From positions 1-29,709 of the forward strand of contig CAAFRY010000294.1 in NCBI GenBank assembly GCA_900765525.1: 29,709 bases of DNA. Direction: 5' to 3'. This stretch comes from an uncultured Blautia sp. Its GTDB lineage: Bacteria; Bacillota; Clostridia; Lachnospirales; Lachnospiraceae. The notes below the pieces were generated by a model. That model saw only the letters and a program-made list of their open reading frames with translations. It searched no databases and had not been told where the DNA came from. The position numbers were made by a program, and so were the translations under genes. Below are positions 15,994-23,422 of this stretch, one piece after another; the first letter of the stretch is position 1, and each line of letters starts with the position of its first letter.

Positions 15994-17337
15994 TTACTGT
16001 TTTTCATGGTCCTGGCTTAGCCGCCTTACAATACCAATGCAGGCCAGCAGGGCAATCAGGTTTGGAATTACCATCAAGCCGTTAAACATATCTGACATAT
16101 TCCAGACCAAATCTACCTTCAGGCAGGAACCTATCATGACAAATACTACCACCAGAATGGTGTAAATTTTTACTGCTTTATTTCCCAGCAGATGACGTAC
16201 ATTTACTTCTCCGAAATAATACCAGCCAATAATGGTGGTAAAAGCAAAAAACAGCATGCAGATAGCAATGAATACATTTCCGAAGGAACCGTACGCTGAA
16301 TTAAAAGCAGCCTGAGCCAGGGCAGAGCCTGTCTCTCCGGTGGACAAAGCCCCTGTAGATAAAATCACCAAAGCCGTCAGGGTAAGGATAATAAAGGTAT
16401 CGATAAACACACCAATCATAGCAATAATTCCCTGGTCTGCCGGGTGCTTTACATCTGCCGTGGCATGAGCATGAGGTGTGGAACCCATACCGGCTTCATT
16501 GGAAAACAAACCTCTGGCCACACCAAAACGCATAGCCTTCTGCACGGTAACTCCTGCCGCACCTCCAAGCACAGCAGAAGGAGAAAAGGCAGCCACAAAA
16601 ATATCATGGAAGGCTGTTCCAAGACCTTTCAGGTTCATTATCAGAATAATGCCGCAGCCTACAATATAAATCAAAGCCATAATGGGTACAATCTTCTCTG
16701 TAACTCTGGCAATACGGTTGATACCGCCCAGGAAAATAACGGCAGCCACCACTGCTACCAGTATTCCCATTACATAAGGCTTTATGCCAAAGGCTGTCTC
16801 AAAGGAACTTCCAATGGAGTTGGACTGTACCATGTTCCCCATAAAGCCCAGAGCCAGGATAATGGCCACAGAGAAAAATCCAGCCAGAAAGTTTCCGAAT
16901 TTTCCTTTAAAAACGTATTTTATATAGAACACCGGGCCTCCGGTAATCACGCCGTTTTCTTTTTTTCTGGTATGCTGAGCCATAACTGCCTCTGCATAAA
17001 TAGTGGCCATACCGAAAAAAGCGCTTACCCACATCCAGAAAATAGCGCCCGGACCTCCGGATGCAATGGCCGTAGCCGCTCCGGCAATATTACCTGTTCC
17101 TACCTGGGCCGCAATGGCCGTAGCCAAAGCCTGGAAGGAGCTCAGCCCCTTTTCGCTGCTTTTGCCGTGCAGAGAAAAGTTTCCGAACATCTGCTTCATC
17201 CCTTTTCCAAACTTACGCACCTGGATAAATTTCAGGCTGATGGTATAAATAATACCTGTACCTAAAAGCAAAACCAGCAGGGCATAGTCCCACAAAAATA
17301 AATTTACGGTGTCAACAAACTGTGCAATCATTTCCAT
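15994..17337 (-). CDS. agcS: Sodium:alanine/glycine symporter (AgcS family)
   Basis: A protein of about 447 residues with some ten membrane segments. The family signature SSFQALATAIAAQVGTGNIAGAATAI lies near residues 67-92, with further typical pieces GGPGAIFWMWVSAFFGMAT and GVARGLFSNEAGMGSTPHAHATA. AGCS proteins take up alanine or glycine with Na+ or H+. The tandem glycine riboswitch in its leader points to glycine. An in-frame ATG at 17367 would add ten residues; GGGAG eight bases before 17337 favours the shorter form. No clear terminator follows; the HPr-like gene is next on the strand. Confidence 0.95.
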   Translation of the reverse strand: MEMIAQFVDTVNLFLWDYALLVLLLGTGIIYTISLKFIQVRKFGKGMKQMFGNFSLHGKSSEKGLSSFQALATAIAAQVGTGNIAGAATAIASGGPGAIFWMWVSAFFGMATIYAEAVMAQHTRKKENGVITGGPVFYIKYVFKGKFGNFLAGFFSVAIILALGFMGNMVQSNSIGSSFETAFGIKPYVMGILVAVVAAVIFLGGINRIARVTEKIVPIMALIYIVGCGIILIMNLKGLGTAFHDIFVAAFSPSAVLGGAAGVTVQKAMRFGVARGLFSNEAGMGSTPHAHATADVKHPADQGIIAMIGVFIDTFIILTLTALVILSTGALSTGETGSALAQAAFNSAYGSFGNVFIAICMLFFAFTTIIGWYYFGEVNVRHLLGNKAVKIYTILVVVFVMIGSCLKVDLVWNMSDMFNGLMVIPNLIALLACIGIVRRLSQDHEKQ

Positions 17338-17463
17338 CTTTTTCTCTCCCTTGTATGATTTATGCATATAACGTTCTGTCCGGAGGACTTTTCTTACTCA
17401 CCGGCGCCTGTCAGCCAAATCCTGACAAGTGTTGGAAATCCAGGGGATTTTTCTGATGAAATA

Positions 17464-17496
17464 AGAAAAAGGCCCGTATTTTATCCCACGGACCTT
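17464..17496 (-). terminator. Terminator platform of the glycine riboswitch
   Basis: On the minus strand AAGGTCCGT pairs with ACGGGCCTT (9 bp, one G-U), followed by TTTTTCTTATTTC. It lies between the second glycine aptamer and agcS, so transcription of agcS depends on its not forming. A further hairpin near 17521-17550 (CAGGAGGTGC/GCACATCCTG) lies between aptamer and terminator and may take part in the switch. Confidence 0.8.
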
Positions 17497-17567
17497 GTAA
17501 TTGATTCTTCAGCTTCTTATACAGCAGGATGTGCAAAGCACCTCCTGTCGGTTTACGACGCTTTTAT

Positions 17568-17742
17568 CTCACTGTCCTTTTGCCTGAGAGATTCACAGAC
17601 CCTTCCGTCTGCTTACACCTTCGGCACCCTTTACGGGATTCTCCAGAGAGCCATCCAGATACAGTCCTGTTCCTTTTGGGGAACCCCTGAGAGTATTACT
17701 CCTTCGGTGGGCAGAAGCCGCTTTCCTGCATCCTTCTCTTGG
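17568..17742 (-). ncRNA. Tandem glycine riboswitch
   Basis: Two aptamers in series on the minus strand. Aptamer 1 (about 17742-17660) has CACCGAAGGAGTAA and ACTCTCAGG...AAAAGGAACAGGACTG. Aptamer 2 (about 17655-17570) has GGAGAATCCCGTAAAGG, TGCCGAAGGTGTAAGC and CTCTCAGGCAAAAGGACAG. These are the conserved cores of the gcvT-type glycine RNA, with the short linker typical of tandem forms. Downstream gene: an AgcS symporter. Whether glycine turns uptake on or off cannot be read directly. Confidence 0.93.
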
Positions 17743-17769
17743 CGCAATATGCAATTATAAAACGCTATA

Positions 17770-17797
17770 ATTATAGCACGATAAAACTCCTTGTCAA
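17770..17797 (-). promoter_or_regulatory. Promoter of the glycine riboswitch/agcS transcript
   Basis: Minus strand TTGACA (17792-17797), 16 bases, TATAAT (17770-17775): both hexamers perfect. Transcription starts about 20 bases before aptamer 1. Confidence 0.85.
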
Positions 17798-17818
17798 TTC
17801 TTTTTTTCAGAGTCAAAT

Positions 17819-17836
17819 GGACATGCAAGCATGTCC
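17819..17836. repeat. Perfect 18-bp palindrome behind the peptidase-like gene
   Basis: GGACATGCAAGCATGTCC lies 32 bases after the stop of the peptidase-like gene and 22 bases before the agcS promoter. It can form an 8-bp stem, but no U-tract follows on the minus strand. It is either a weak terminator or a binding site. Confidence 0.5.
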
Positions 17837-17867
17837 GCTTGGCTCGTTGCTGGCTGGAATAACTTTG

Positions 17868-18554
17868 TTACTTCCTTTTCCGGATATAGATAATATTGCT
17901 GGTGAGAAAACTGCCGTGCTTTTTCACATAGTCCAGGTATTCCTGACTCCGTATAAAATATTCCCTTCCCCATGAAGATATTTTCAGCCACTGTTCTTCC
18001 ATACCTGTCACTGTCACATAATGAGCAGAAACTTCTGCTGCCTTCTGAAATTCTTCTCCCTTTTTCTGGTATAAGTCCAGCTTGTATTTCTTCCTGAAAA
18101 GGGAAAAATTAGGTCCTACCGCCAGAATCACCGGAATATCATGAGCCAGCATGGCTGCCGTCCTGTTCATGAGATTTCTTCCCAGGACTCCGAAGGAAGC
18201 TTTCAGGGGAATCCGGTTAAAGCGAAAATATCCGTTCAGGCCCCAGGACAAAAACAGCCCCGGCATTCCCAGACCTGGAATTACCCAGAAATATTTCCGG
18301 TTCAGCCTCTTGATTAAAGCAAAATACTGCTCTGCATCCCAAATGCCGTTTTCCTCCTCGTCCTCCCATATTTCCCTTCCATTACAATATTCCTTATGTA
18401 AACCAAGATACAAAATCAAATCCGTTCCGGCAATAACACCGCAGCCGTATTTTTGCAGAAGATTTCCCTCTGCCCAGGATTGATTTCCCCCGTAAGACAG
18501 GCCGCCATCCTTCATTACGGCAATATATGGATTCTTTAACCGTGCCTTCTTCAT
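17868..18554 (-). CDS. Papain/C39-like cysteine peptidase-fold protein
   Basis: A 228-residue protein without signal peptide. A papain-like order of residues can be read: Gln25 in YGGNQSW, Cys38 in KYGCGVIAGTD, His178 in SAHYVTVTGM, then LKISSWGREYFI, where the usual Asn/Asp place carries Ser (SSWG). C39-like peptidases share the Gln, GCG(x)A and H-(V/Y)-V-T-G pattern. A hydrophobic stretch at about 88-110 (FWVIPGLGMPGLFLSW) may touch the membrane. It starts one base after the stop of the racemase gene, so the two are co-translated. Substrate and activity are unknown; it could be an inactive relative. Confidence 0.6.
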   Translation of the reverse strand: MKKARLKNPYIAVMKDGGLSYGGNQSWAEGNLLQKYGCGVIAGTDLILYLGLHKEYCNGREIWEDEEENGIWDAEQYFALIKRLNRKYFWVIPGLGMPGLFLSWGLNGYFRFNRIPLKASFGVLGRNLMNRTAAMLAHDIPVILAVGPNFSLFRKKYKLDLYQKKGEEFQKAAEVSAHYVTVTGMEEQWLKISSWGREYFIRSQEYLDYVKKHGSFLTSNIIYIRKRK

Positions 18555-18555
18555 A

Positions 18556-19356
18556 TTATGTCAACCTTCTCTCTTCTATTTCTACTTCCATCTCCTGAGA
18601 CAATAAAACCGGACCGCCTACACTGCAGGCAACGGCTCTGCCGCCTTCCATCTTCACTCTGGCTTCCATCTGTCCGCCAGGCTGTTTCAGAATACAGGCA
18701 TATTCTCCGTCTTCTTTATTTCGGAACATCCAGATTGCAGCGGCTGTGGTTCCGCTTCCACAGCTTCCTTCCCAGACCATGGAGCCTGTTTCCTCTACAT
18801 ATACCACGGGAAGCATTTCCCTGTCCTGCAAAAACATAATCCCCCATGCTCCGCAGGGACAGGCCTTTTTGGCTCTTTCCACAGCCTCCCAGATAAAGTC
18901 CTCTTCCCGTGGTTTTCCCGGAACCAAAATATGACAGATACCGTCAAAAATCACCATAGGAAAAAGCTCATCCCCCAGGGAAAGGGTTTCTATGGCATCA
19001 GGCAGAGGCATTTCCACTCTGCTGGTCCCCGCCTCTTTATCCACCCATGCCTTCAGGGGACGGGTGGCCCCGCTTACGGAAATCTCCAGCTCCATGCTTT
19101 CTCCGGTTGCTCCCATGGCCAGCAGGCTGGCAAAACTGCGTGATGCATTGGCACAGAATTCTCCTCCCATCATCTGCATATGAAACGCTCCATTATGCTG
19201 CTCCACAAATCCCACCTGTTCGCCCTTCAGCTCCTCCACGGCCAGCAGCTGTCTGGATATATAGGGATAATCTTTTCTGTCTGCCCGGCTCAGTACAAAA
19301 ATTGTGATATTTCCTGCCGGGTCTGCAATCCGAATTCTTACTTTCATGATTCCCAC
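18556..19356 (-). CDS. DapF-fold amino-acid racemase, CntK-like
   Basis: A 266-residue protein of the diaminopimelate epimerase fold. Two active-site cysteines are in place: C68 in GGEFCANASR and C199 in WEGSCGSGTTAAA. By memory, it is closer to S. aureus CntK, the histidine racemase of staphylopine synthesis, than to DapF: the N-terminal DPAGNITIFVLS (CntK: NPSGNMTILVHS), EQVGFVE (EQVGFIE), the WE.SCGSGT core and the late QPGG are shared. Such enzymes invert an amino acid's alpha carbon without a cofactor. No CntL or CntM partner lies in the window. GTG at 19356 has GGAAGG six bases upstream; ATG at 19347 has only GGGA, so the longer form is given, with doubt. First gene of a pair with the peptidase-like gene. 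Confidence 0.8.
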   Translation of the reverse strand: MGIMKVRIRIADPAGNITIFVLSRADRKDYPYISRQLLAVEELKGEQVGFVEQHNGAFHMQMMGGEFCANASRSFASLLAMGATGESMELEISVSGATRPLKAWVDKEAGTSRVEMPLPDAIETLSLGDELFPMVIFDGICHILVPGKPREEDFIWEAVERAKKACPCGAWGIMFLQDREMLPVVYVEETGSMVWEGSCGSGTTAAAIWMFRNKEDGEYACILKQPGGQMEARVKMEGGRAVACSVGGPVLLSQEMEVEIEERRLT

Positions 19357-19492
19357 ACTTCTTTCCTTCCTGCAGGCAGCGAAAATTCCCCCTCCTCCGG
19401 CTTCCCGGTTCCTCTAATTCTGCCCTTGCAGGTTTGCTTTTCCATTATCATATCATGCCGCTAAATTTTAGGCTACAGATTTCTTTTCAATA

Positions 19493-19521
19493 TCGACAAT
19501 TTCTGTATCCTGTGATATATA
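19493..19521 (+). promoter_or_regulatory. Probable promoter of the MATE/GH20 unit
   Basis: TCGACA (19493-19498), 17 bases, TATATA (19516-19521). This leaves a leader of about 150 bases containing the repeated leader element. Confidence 0.5.
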
Positions 19522-19537
19522 TTGATTAGACTTATCT

Positions 19538-19606
19538 TTAGTGTACAAGGTTACGCATGCCTCAAGCCATGATATTTTTGCGCCTTTGTCCAGAGAGGGT
19601 ATCATA
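19538..19606 (+). repeat. Leader repeat element, copy A (short form)
   Basis: Contains GTGTACAAGG, then GCCTCAAGCCATGATATTTTTG, then CCTTTGTCCAGAGAGGGTA. Each block has a close match, in the same order relative to the downstream gene, in the leader of the YihS-like isomerase (24700-24860, minus strand), which has extra internal hairpins. ACAAGG can pair with CCTTTGT. A second stem follows, GGCTTCCAT with ATGGGAGCC (19608-19630). It is a shared extragenic element or an unrecognised structured RNA. Confidence 0.55.
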
Positions 19607-19675
19607 GGCTTCCATAGACCCATGGGAGCCAGACTTCAAAGAATATAACTTTCTATGAATTCAGGGGGGATTTAT

Positions 19676-21055
19676 ATGTCCAAAAAAACAGAAAATGTAA
19701 ACCAGATTACAGAAGGGGTAATCTGGAAACAGCTTCTTATTTTTTTCTTTCCTATTATGCTGGGTACCCTTTTCCAGCAGCTTTATAATACGGCAGACGC
19801 CGTGGTGGTAGGACGCTTTGTGGGGACTCAGGCCCTGGCTGCAGTAGGAGGCTCCACAGGCCAGGTATCCAACCTGGTGGTAAACTTTTTTGTGGCCCTT
19901 TCTTCCGGCGCTACGGTTATCATTGCCCGTTATTATGGCGCCAAAAATAAAAAGGACTTAAACGACACCTTACATACAGCGGCAGCACTGTCTCTTGTGG
20001 GAGGTCTTCTTACCTCTGTGGCAGGTATTCTTCTTGCCCCTACGCTGCTTGGGATGATGAAAACACCGGCGGATGTTATGGCAGATTCTGTTCTCTATCT
20101 GCGCATATATTTTGCAGGTATTATTTTTGTGTTTATTTACAATGTGGGGTCTGCCATACTGCGGGCTGTAGGCGATTCCACCAGGCCTTTGTATTTCCTC
20201 ATTGTCTGCTGTTTTATCAATATTTTCCTGGATATTCTGCTGGTAGTGGGCTGCGGCATGGGCGTAGCCGGTGCAGCCCTTGCCACAGTGGCTTCTCAGG
20301 CAGTAAGCGCCATTCTTGTCATACACGCTTTAATAAAGTCTACGGACATGTACCGCTTAGAGCCCAAAGCCATACGGTTTCATAAGTTCCTGCTGATTTC
20401 TATTGTAACCATCGGACTTCCGGCAGGTATCCAGTCCATTATGTATAATATATCCAACATCATCATCCAGACCTCCTTAAACAGTCTTGGCACAAATACT
20501 ATGGCGGCTTATACGGCTTTCGGAAAAATCGACGCTATTTACTGGATGATTTCCGGCGCTTTCAGTGTATCCATCATAACCTTTATCAGCCAGAATTACG
20601 GTGCGGGAAAGTACAGCCGTATGAAAAAAAGTGTTAAGGTCTGCCTGCTGCTGGATTTAATTGCCTCACTTCTGGTCAGCGCCCTGCTGCTGTTTACAGG
20701 AGAATTCCTGCTGCGGCTCTTTACCACAGACCCGGAGGTTATCCAAATCGGCATGAAGATTATTCACATCATAGCCCCCTCTTATGTGCTGTTTATTTTT
20801 ATTGAGATTCTGTCCAGCGCATTGCGGGGAATGGGAAATGTGCTGGTTCCTATGCTTATGACCTGCACCGGAGTCTGCCTGCTACGTATTTTCTGGATTT
20901 TCCTGGCAGTTCCCCACTGGCCGGGCGTGGAAACTATCCTTATGAGTTATCCCATCTCCTGGGGACTTACAGCATTTTTATTTGTTATTTACTATTATTG
21001 GGACCAGAAAAAATTCTATAAAACACACACTGAGGAAAAGGAAACAGAAGACTAG
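19676..21055 (+). CDS. MATE family efflux transporter
   Basis: A protein of about 459 residues with twelve expected helices. The N-terminal IMLGTLFQQLYNTADAVVVGRFVGTQALAAVGG and the mirrored second half (about 240 onward, GLPAGIQSIMYNISNIIIQTSLNSLGTNTMAAY) are typical of MATE Na+/H+-coupled drug and metabolite exporters. An ATG at 19655 exists, but AGGGGGGA lies five bases before 19676, which is preferred. It is followed 11 bases later by a GH20 gene and stands divergent from the CntK-like racemase gene. Substrate unknown. Confidence 0.94.
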   Translation: MSKKTENVNQITEGVIWKQLLIFFFPIMLGTLFQQLYNTADAVVVGRFVGTQALAAVGGSTGQVSNLVVNFFVALSSGATVIIARYYGAKNKKDLNDTLHTAAALSLVGGLLTSVAGILLAPTLLGMMKTPADVMADSVLYLRIYFAGIIFVFIYNVGSAILRAVGDSTRPLYFLIVCCFINIFLDILLVVGCGMGVAGAALATVASQAVSAILVIHALIKSTDMYRLEPKAIRFHKFLLISIVTIGLPAGIQSIMYNISNIIIQTSLNSLGTNTMAAYTAFGKIDAIYWMISGAFSVSIITFISQNYGAGKYSRMKKSVKVCLLLDLIASLLVSALLLFTGEFLLRLFTTDPEVIQIGMKIIHIIAPSYVLFIFIEILSSALRGMGNVLVPMLMTCTGVCLLRIFWIFLAVPHWPGVETILMSYPISWGLTAFLFVIYYYWDQKKFYKTHTEEKETED

Positions 21056-21066
21056 GAGGTTCTCAT

Positions 21067-22959
21067 ATGATGAAGCTTTTATTTTCCGGAAATCCCCAAT
21101 CCGTTTCTTTACTGGAAAGGGGAGCCCATCTTTTATTGGAGGATTGCCCCCGGCTTTCCTCTTCCAGCCTTACCCTGAGGATACATCTTCTGGAATGCCG
21201 GGATGGAGCCCGGTTGGAAAAGAAGGGACAGGACTGTACCATATCCTACAGCCATCCATCCCTGTTTTTTTCTCTTTTTAACTATGTCCTCCGGCACCCG
21301 GAAGAGGATGTCCGGCACAGTCTCATTCCCTGTTTTGAGAAAAGAAGCTTTATGCTGGACTGTTCCAGAAATACAGTGGCAACACCTGAAAAAGTAAAAT
21401 CCATTATCCGTACTTTGGCTCGTATGGGCATGAACCAGCTTTTTCTCTATATGGAAGAAACCTACCAGGTCAACGGGCATCCCTATTTCGGAGCCTACCG
21501 GGGCCGATACACAAAGGAAGAATTAAAGGAACTGGACCAATACGTAGCCCTGCTGGGAATCGAGCTGATTCCATGTATCCAGACCCTGGGCCATCTGTCC
21601 AATTTTCTTAAATGGCCGGAAGGAGACTCTCTTAAAGATACCTCTGATATTCTGATGGTGGGGAATCAGAAGGTCTATGATTTTATCGGTGAGCTGCTGG
21701 CTTCCCTGAAGGAATGTTTTTCCTCCAGGTCTATACACCTGGGAATGGACGAGGCTCATATGCTGGGCCTTGGAAATTATCTAAAGAAAAACGGCTATAG
21801 AAAAAGCTCCCTTCTGATGAAGGAGCACTGCGAAAAGGTTCGGAACTTGTGTCAGGATTTAGACCTGGAGCCTATGGTCTGGAGCGATATGTATATTACC
21901 TCCAACACAGGAAAAGGTTATTATGACGTAGATTCTTCCACAGACACCTGCAGCTGGGAAAAGCCGGATTCTAACCTTGGTCTGGTGTATTGGGATTACT
22001 ATAACACGGACCCACGGCTTTATGACAATATGCTCCGTATTCATCAAGAACTTTCCCCCAAGGTTATCTTTGCAGGAGGTGTCTGGAACTGGAACGGAAT
22101 TTCTCCAAATTACGGAAAGGCTCTGACCTGCACAAAAACAGCACTGACCGCCTGTAAAGCCCATGGTATTCGTCAGGTTCTGGCTACTGCCTGGATGGAT
22201 AACGGCGGGGAAACTCCTATAGATGCTCTGTATCCCGGACTGGCTTACTTCTCCTATCTCTGTTTCCATCAGGAGGTAAAGGAGGAGGATGTTTCCCTTT
22301 ATTTCCGGGACTGTACAGGGGGAAATCTGGAAGATTTCTGGCTTCTGGATTCCTTTGACGCTCTGTTTTGGGGGCAGGGAAAAAATATTGCCGCAGATAA
22401 TCCTTCAAAATACCTTCTGTATCAGGATGCCATGCTGGGGATGTTTGATTATCATATTCGAAATATTGACACACAAACCTACTACAGCACTTTGGCCCAG
22501 AAGCTGGAACAAGCTGTTCCAAGAAATCCCGGCTACGAAAAGCTGCTGGATTTTTACCGGTATCTGGCCCTGGTTCTCTCCCAGAAGGCAGATTTAGGTA
22601 TCAGAATCAAGTCAGCCTATGATTTCCAGGATTTATCCACATTAAGAGAAATCTCTCAAAGAATTATCCCCAATATTCTGGAGAATTTAGGGATAATGAA
22701 GAGTTTAAGAGAAGAACTGTGGATGTGTCAGGCAAAGCCTTTTGGCTATGAGCTTCTGGACATTAAGCTGGGCGGCGTAGAGGCCAGGCTAAAGAGCCAC
22801 ATCCGCCGTATAGAATCCTATGTGTCCGGAGATGTAAACAGACTGGAAGAACTGGAACAGGAACGGCTGCCCTATTGGCCGGATAGCGGCAGAACTGAAC
22901 TAAGAGAAAATTTGTGGAACAGGATTGTCAGCGGCTGCAATCTGATAGATACGGTTTAG
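21067..22959 (+). CDS. GH20 beta-N-acetylhexosaminidase
   Basis: A 630-residue glycosidase of the GH20 TIM-barrel type. The catalytic pair is D228-E229 in HLGMDEAHMLG: Asp orients the substrate acetamido group and Glu is the acid. Upstream pieces include MLDCSRNTVATPEKVKSIIRTLARMGMNQLFLYMEETY and LIPCIQTLGHLSNFLKW, both usual for this subgroup. No signal peptide is seen, so it probably works in the cytoplasm on imported GlcNAc- or GalNAc-containing oligosaccharides. The part after about residue 400 is helical without a motif I know. AGGAGG lies seven bases before the start; co-transcribed with the MATE gene. Confidence 0.9.
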   Translation: MMKLLFSGNPQSVSLLERGAHLLLEDCPRLSSSSLTLRIHLLECRDGARLEKKGQDCTISYSHPSLFFSLFNYVLRHPEEDVRHSLIPCFEKRSFMLDCSRNTVATPEKVKSIIRTLARMGMNQLFLYMEETYQVNGHPYFGAYRGRYTKEELKELDQYVALLGIELIPCIQTLGHLSNFLKWPEGDSLKDTSDILMVGNQKVYDFIGELLASLKECFSSRSIHLGMDEAHMLGLGNYLKKNGYRKSSLLMKEHCEKVRNLCQDLDLEPMVWSDMYITSNTGKGYYDVDSSTDTCSWEKPDSNLGLVYWDYYNTDPRLYDNMLRIHQELSPKVIFAGGVWNWNGISPNYGKALTCTKTALTACKAHGIRQVLATAWMDNGGETPIDALYPGLAYFSYLCFHQEVKEEDVSLYFRDCTGGNLEDFWLLDSFDALFWGQGKNIAADNPSKYLLYQDAMLGMFDYHIRNIDTQTYYSTLAQKLEQAVPRNPGYEKLLDFYRYLALVLSQKADLGIRIKSAYDFQDLSTLREISQRIIPNILENLGIMKSLREELWMCQAKPFGYELLDIKLGGVEARLKSHIRRIESYVSGDVNRLEELEQERLPYWPDSGRTELRENLWNRIVSGCNLIDTV

Positions 22960-22960
22960 G

Positions 22961-22982
22961 AAACAGGAGAATCCTGTTTTCC
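22961..22982 (+). terminator. Short terminator hairpin after the GH20 gene
   Basis: AAACAGGA-GAA-TCCTGTTT followed by TTCC, directly behind the GH20 stop. The stem is perfect; the U-tract is short. Confidence 0.5.
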
Positions 22983-23029
22983 AGAGAAAGACCTATGCCG
23001 GCAAATATGCTTTCATATTTCTATTTGCT

Positions 23030-23065
23030 TTTGCATATTATCAGTTTATATTTGCAATATTATCC
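23030..23065 (+). promoter_or_regulatory. Direct repeats, possible operator of the XRE gene
   Basis: TTTGCATATTATC (23030-23042) and TTTGCAATATTATCC (23051-23065) start 21 bases apart, two helical turns, ahead of the XRE gene promoter. This is a plausible self-regulation site. Confidence 0.4.
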
Positions 23066-23089
23066 TTTGTTTTTGACCAATATATCTAA

Positions 23090-23098
23090 TGCTATAGT
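23090..23098 (+). promoter_or_regulatory. Extended -10 promoter of the XRE gene
   Basis: TGCTATAGT is an extended -10 (TGn plus TATAGT). No good -35 stands 17 bases upstream; TTGACC is only 14 bases away. Confidence 0.5.
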
Positions 23099-23120
23099 GT
23101 AGCAAAAAAGGAGATTGGCC

Positions 23121-23360
23121 ATGACAGAGGAGAAAAAGGAGAGGCAGCTCAGAGAATTAGGCCTTACCATTGCCTATTACCGGAAGCTGAAGGGAATGAC
23201 CCAAAGCCAGCTAGCCGAAGCTCTGGGATTTAGCCGTACCCACATCAGTAACATCGAAGCCCCCAATATCAAGACCTCTCTATCCTTGGACAGCCTTCTG
23301 GATATTGCAGAAGCGCTGGATATACCAGTGAGGGATTTATTTGATTTTAAGGGGACGTGA
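23121..23360 (+). CDS. Small XRE-family DNA-binding regulator
   Basis: A 79-residue single-domain helix-turn-helix protein. LGLTIAYYRKLKGMTQSQLAEALGFSRTHISNIE covers helices 1-3 (Cro/C1 type), and LDSLLDIAEALDIPVRDLFDF closes the domain. No second domain is present. An in-frame TTG at 23115 exists, but AGGAG stands seven bases before the ATG at 23121. It is a lone gene between a GH20 gene and a convergent sugar isomerase. The target is unknown; direct repeats in its own promoter suggest autoregulation. Confidence 0.9.
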   Translation: MTEEKKERQLRELGLTIAYYRKLKGMTQSQLAEALGFSRTHISNIEAPNIKTSLSLDSLLDIAEALDIPVRDLFDFKGT

Positions 23361-23413
23361 AAAACTCCCGGGAGAGCCTTATTGTTTAGGCTTTCCCGGG
23401 AGTTTTGCTTTTT
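23361..23413. terminator. Bidirectional terminator between XRE and isomerase genes
   Basis: AAAACTCCCGGGAGAGCCT (23361-23379) and AGGCTTTCCCGGGAGTTTT (23388-23406) form a 19-bp stem with one mismatch and a U-rich tail on both strands (TTTTGCTTTTT on plus). It ends both convergent genes. Confidence 0.92.
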
Positions 23414-23422
23414 CCTATCCGT

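Noticed and set aside
16444..17265. Plus-strand open frame of 273 codons
   Set aside because: It lies wholly inside agcS on the opposite strand; its translation is Cys/His/Ser-rich with no domain, and the AgcS frame is unmistakable.
17362..17760. Plus-strand frame of 132 codons
   Set aside because: Antisense to the glycine riboswitch and agcS leader.
18556..19356. Assignment as housekeeping dapF
   Set aside because: The cysteines fit the fold, but the N-terminus and EQVGF, WE.SCGSGT and QPGG segments recall CntK, and no lysine-pathway genes adjoin; left as CntK-like with doubt.
19357..19675. Guanidine (ykkC-type) riboswitch before the MATE gene
   Set aside because: MATE genes can follow such RNAs, but the ykkC conserved core is not seen; only the copy A repeat blocks are visible.
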